From assembly GCF_012726175.1 (NCBI RefSeq), contig NZ_JAASAD010000014.1:62001-126000 (forward strand): a stretch of 64,000 nucleotides of DNA, read 5' to 3'. A program made the translations under genes and the position numbers. The notes under the pieces were generated by a model, which saw nothing but the letters and a program-made list of their open reading frames with translations, was not told the origin of the DNA and did no database searches. This stretch comes from Micromonospora sp. HNM0581. Lineage in GTDB: Bacteria > Actinomycetota > Actinomycetes > Mycobacteriales > Micromonosporaceae. Positions 61,683 through 64,000 of this stretch are shown in pieces. Every line of letters starts with the position of its first letter. Position 1 is the first letter of the stretch.

Positions 61683-62714
61683 GTGCACGTCGTGGTGACC
61701 GGAGCCGCAGGCATGCTGGGTACCGCGCTGTTGGCGCACCCCTGGCCGGGAGCGACATGGACCGGAGTGGACATCCGTCCACTCGCACCGAGGGTGCGGG
61801 AGCGGGCGGCCTTCGTCCGGGCCGACGTCCGCGACGTCGAGGCGATGGCCCGCGCCTTCCGCCACGCCGACGTGGTCATCCACTGCGCCGCCGCGTTGCC
61901 CAGCCACCCGGCGGCGGAGATCCGATCGGTGGACGTGGAGGGAACCGAAACGGCGTTGGCCGCAGCCCGGCGAGTTGGTGTGGACCGGTTCGTACACATC
62001 TCCTCCACCGCCGTGTACGGCCTGCCCCGGGACTGCCCCACGCCGGAGGACTACCCGTGCGAACCGGTGGACCCCTACTCGGCGGCGAAGCTCGGCGCGG
62101 AGACCGCCGTGCTCCGGTACCGCGAACAGGGCCGCTGCGCCCCGATCGTACGGCCCAAGACCTTCCTCGGTGAGGAGCGCCTCGGGCTCTTCGCCATGCT
62201 CTTCGAGTGGGCCGACGAGGGCCGGCACTTCCCGCTCATCGGTGGCGGTGACGTCGCCACCCAGATGCTCGACGTCGAAGACCTCTGCGTGGCGATCCGG
62301 CTGATCTGCGAGGCGCCCGACGACAAGGCCAACGACACGTTCAACATCGGCGCACGCGAGTTCCGCACCCTACGGGAGGACTTCCAGGCCGTCCTCGACG
62401 CCGCCGGCCACGGCAGGCGGGTCCTGGCCATGCCGGTGGGGCCCGCCGTCACCGTACTGCGCGTACTCGCCGCGACACGTCTCTCCCCGGTCTACAAGCG
62501 ACTCGTGCACAAGCTCACCCGAGACTCGTACGTCTCGATCGACCGGGCGGCACAGCAGCTCGGGTTCGACCCGCGGTTCAGCAACGAACAGGCGTTGCTG
62601 AAGACGTACGAGTGGTGGCGGGCGAACGCCGCCGGGGCGCGGCGCAGCGCCGGACGTACGCACCGCGACCCCTGGAAGCAGGGCGCCCTGAGCCTGGCGA
62701 AGGCGTTGTTCTGA
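61683..62714 (+). CDS. NAD-dependent epimerase/dehydratase
   Basis: A 343-residue extended SDR acting on a nucleotide sugar. Cofactor motif is VTGAAGMLGTAL, then HCAAALPSH, ISSTAVYG and the catalytic YSAAK. The C-terminal third fits sugar epimerases. GGGAGG lies 5 bases before GTG 61683; GTG 61677 lies within that site and is less likely. It heads the rightward operon with the UbiA and GT4 genes. Confidence 0.85.
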   Translation: MHVVVTGAAGMLGTALLAHPWPGATWTGVDIRPLAPRVRERAAFVRADVRDVEAMARAFRHADVVIHCAAALPSHPAAEIRSVDVEGTETALAAARRVGVDRFVHISSTAVYGLPRDCPTPEDYPCEPVDPYSAAKLGAETAVLRYREQGRCAPIVRPKTFLGEERLGLFAMLFEWADEGRHFPLIGGGDVATQMLDVEDLCVAIRLICEAPDDKANDTFNIGAREFRTLREDFQAVLDAAGHGRRVLAMPVGPAVTVLRVLAATRLSPVYKRLVHKLTRDSYVSIDRAAQQLGFDPRFSNEQALLKTYEWWRANAAGARRSAGRTHRDPWKQGALSLAKALF

Positions 62715-62744
62715 CACTCCACGGAGCGCAAGGAGAGGTCCGCC

Positions 62745-63734
62745 ATGAATCACGCCCTGGAAGTCCCGACCCCCGCCTCGTCGGACCTGCCCGGGGTCTC
62801 CGTCGACTCGACCGTCGCCGTGAAGGCGCTGAAACCGTTGGCCCGCGTCACCGGGCTGTTCGTTCTGCTGCGTCCCCGTCAGTGGGTCAAGGGTGCTCTG
62901 GTGCTGGCGGCGCCGCTCGTGGCGGCCCCCGCCGCCACGGTCACCCATGTCGTGCCGCTGCTCGGCACGCTGCTGGCCTTCCTCGCCGCCTCCTCGGCCG
63001 TGTACGTCTTCAACGACCTGCGGGACCGGGAGCGTGACCGGCTACATCCGGTGAAGCGGAACCGTCCGCTGGCGAGCGGGCGGGTGGGTACGACCGCCGC
63101 GGTCGTACTCCTCGTCGTCCTGCTCGCCGGCACCGCCGCCCTGCTCACGCGGCTACCCGCCCTGACCGGCGTCGTCGTCGCCGGCTATCTCGCCCTCAAC
63201 CTCTGGTACTGCCTGGCGCTGAAGCATCAGCCCCTGGTCGACGTGTCGGTCGTCTCCACCGGTTTCGTCCTGCGGGTGCTGGCCGGCACCACCGCCGTCG
63301 GTGCGCCAGTGCATCCGGCGTTGCTGATCGGGGTCTACTGCGCGTGCCTCGCGCTCTCGCTCGGCAAGCGACGCCACGAACTCGCCGCCCTGTCGGCTGC
63401 CGGCGGTGAGGCCGGCGAGCACCGACCGGCGCTACGGGCCTACTCGGTGCACTTTCTAGACCAGGTCGTGGTGGTGAACCTGGTGGTGGCGTTGATCGGC
63501 TACGTGGCCTTCGTATGGACCCAGTCGCCGCCGTACGGGCCGGTCACGGCCGCGCTGACCTTTCCGTTCGCCGCGTTCGCGGTGCACCGCTACCTACAGA
63601 TGATCGCCCTCGGCGGTTCCGGTGGTGATCCGGTCGAGGATCTCGTGCGGGACCGCGCGCTGCTCGTCAACTTCGGCCTCTGGGCCGCAGTGCTGGCGCA
63701 GGCCATGCTGACCAGCGTCTGGCACGTCTGGTAA
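62745..63734 (+). CDS. UbiA-family prenyltransferase, decaprenyl-phosphate phosphoribosyltransferase-like
   Basis: A 329-residue membrane enzyme with about eight helices. It carries VFNDLRDRERDRLHPVKRNRP, visible here as NDLRDRERD and HPVKRNRP, the acidic metal motif of DPPR synthase (Rv3806c type), and LRPRQWVKGALV at the N-terminus. DPPR synthase joins PRPP to polyprenyl phosphate for arabinan building. The neighbouring epimerase could act in the next steps. AGGAGAG precedes the ATG. Confidence 0.85.
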   Translation: MNHALEVPTPASSDLPGVSVDSTVAVKALKPLARVTGLFVLLRPRQWVKGALVLAAPLVAAPAATVTHVVPLLGTLLAFLAASSAVYVFNDLRDRERDRLHPVKRNRPLASGRVGTTAAVVLLVVLLAGTAALLTRLPALTGVVVAGYLALNLWYCLALKHQPLVDVSVVSTGFVLRVLAGTTAVGAPVHPALLIGVYCACLALSLGKRRHELAALSAAGGEAGEHRPALRAYSVHFLDQVVVVNLVVALIGYVAFVWTQSPPYGPVTAALTFPFAAFAVHRYLQMIALGGSGGDPVEDLVRDRALLVNFGLWAAVLAQAMLTSVWHVW

Positions 63735-63762
63735 CCCGGATCGACACCCTTTGGAGAAGAGT

Positions 63763-64000
63763 GTGAGCGGCAACGATCTCCACGAGTACGACCTCTGTGT
63801 CGCGGTGAACTACTACTCGCCCTACGTCAGCGGGCTGACCGAGGTGGCCCGGGTGCTCGCCGAGGGCCTCGCCGGGCGGGGTTGGCGGGTGGCGGTGGTC
63901 GCCGTCCGGCACGACCCGACGCTCCCGCTGCGGGAGAGCCGCAACGGTGTCGACGTCTACCGCAGTCCGGTGGTCGCATCGGTCGGCCGTGGCCCGGTCA
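63763..64000 (+). CDS. GT4 glycosyltransferase (partial, runs off the window)
   Basis: The first 79 codons of a GT-B enzyme: DLCVAVNYYSPYVSGLTEVA, then GLAGRGWRVAVVAVRHDP and VDVYRSPVV, parallel to the GT4 gene at 54552. GGAGAAGA precedes GTG 63763, and the frame is open to the end of the window. Confidence 0.82.
   Translation, partial: MSGNDLHEYDLCVAVNYYSPYVSGLTEVARVLAEGLAGRGWRVAVVAVRHDPTLPLRESRNGVDVYRSPVVASVGRGPV

Overview
The window is about 70% GC. Gene content and order point to an actinomycete of the Micromonosporaceae type (Micromonospora or a close relative). Indicators are the cysteine/RNase PH block shared with mycobacteria, ClpS plus a DUF2017 protein, a SARP-type regulator, many GTG starts, and -10 boxes placed 6-8 bases before start codons. 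The species assignment is inference.

Layout. 1-8.2 kb: end of cytochrome oxidase subunit I, an MFS exporter, NAD salvage (pncB-pncA), a large LuxR-type ATPase regulator and a degenerate GTPase-like protein. 8.3-16 kb: clpS, a DUF2017 gene, the sulfur-carrier cysteine genes mec-cysO-cysM, a metallo-beta-lactamase-fold protein like Rv1339, two GT4 glycosyltransferases, rph and rdgB. 16.1-24.1 kb: a complete histidine utilisation operon on the minus strand (rpiR-type regulator, hutU, M20 hydrolase, hutF, hutI, hutH). 24.2-26.5 kb: a secreted expansin-like protein, an acetyltransferase, tRNA-Leu and a Bcp peroxiredoxin. 26.6-29.3 kb: an ECF-type nickel/cobalt transporter (cbiMNQO) behind an inverted repeat resembling a Nur box. 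29.3-34.9 kb: an ECF sigma/MauE/DsbA-like/membrane-protein operon divergent from CopC-CopD and YcnI copper genes. 35-41.2 kb: membrane proteins, a GT87 mannosyltransferase, orn, tRNA-His, two tandem L,D-transpeptidase lipoproteins and tRNA-Lys.

41.3-52.5 kb is accessory DNA directly after tRNA-Lys. It holds DUF4326 and other uncharacterised proteins, a replication-relaxation protein, an orphan antitoxin-like protein, a YdcF protein and an XRE-TPR regulator. Divergent from the regulator is a small RiPP operon: a frameshifted small ORF, a Cys-rich small protein, a radical SAM/SPASM maturase, a 60-residue precursor with two 12-residue aromatic repeats, a pentapeptide-repeat-like protein and a P-loop kinase. 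The maturase and precursor look like the cyclophane-forming AmcB/AmcA type. An IS3-family element then separates a beheaded HAD phosphatase gene from a decayed second copy of the Cys-rich-protein/maturase gene pair, followed by a broken short-chain dehydrogenase gene.

52.6-64 kb is a cell-surface glycan locus: an SDR, two GT2 and two GT4 glycosyltransferases (one running off the end), a UPF0104/AglD-type membrane protein, a SARP/NB-ARC regulator, a VanJ-like membrane phosphatase, an NAD-dependent epimerase and a UbiA-family DPPR-synthase-like protein. The parts for activating, transferring, flipping and recycling a lipid-linked sugar all lie in or beside two divergent operons.
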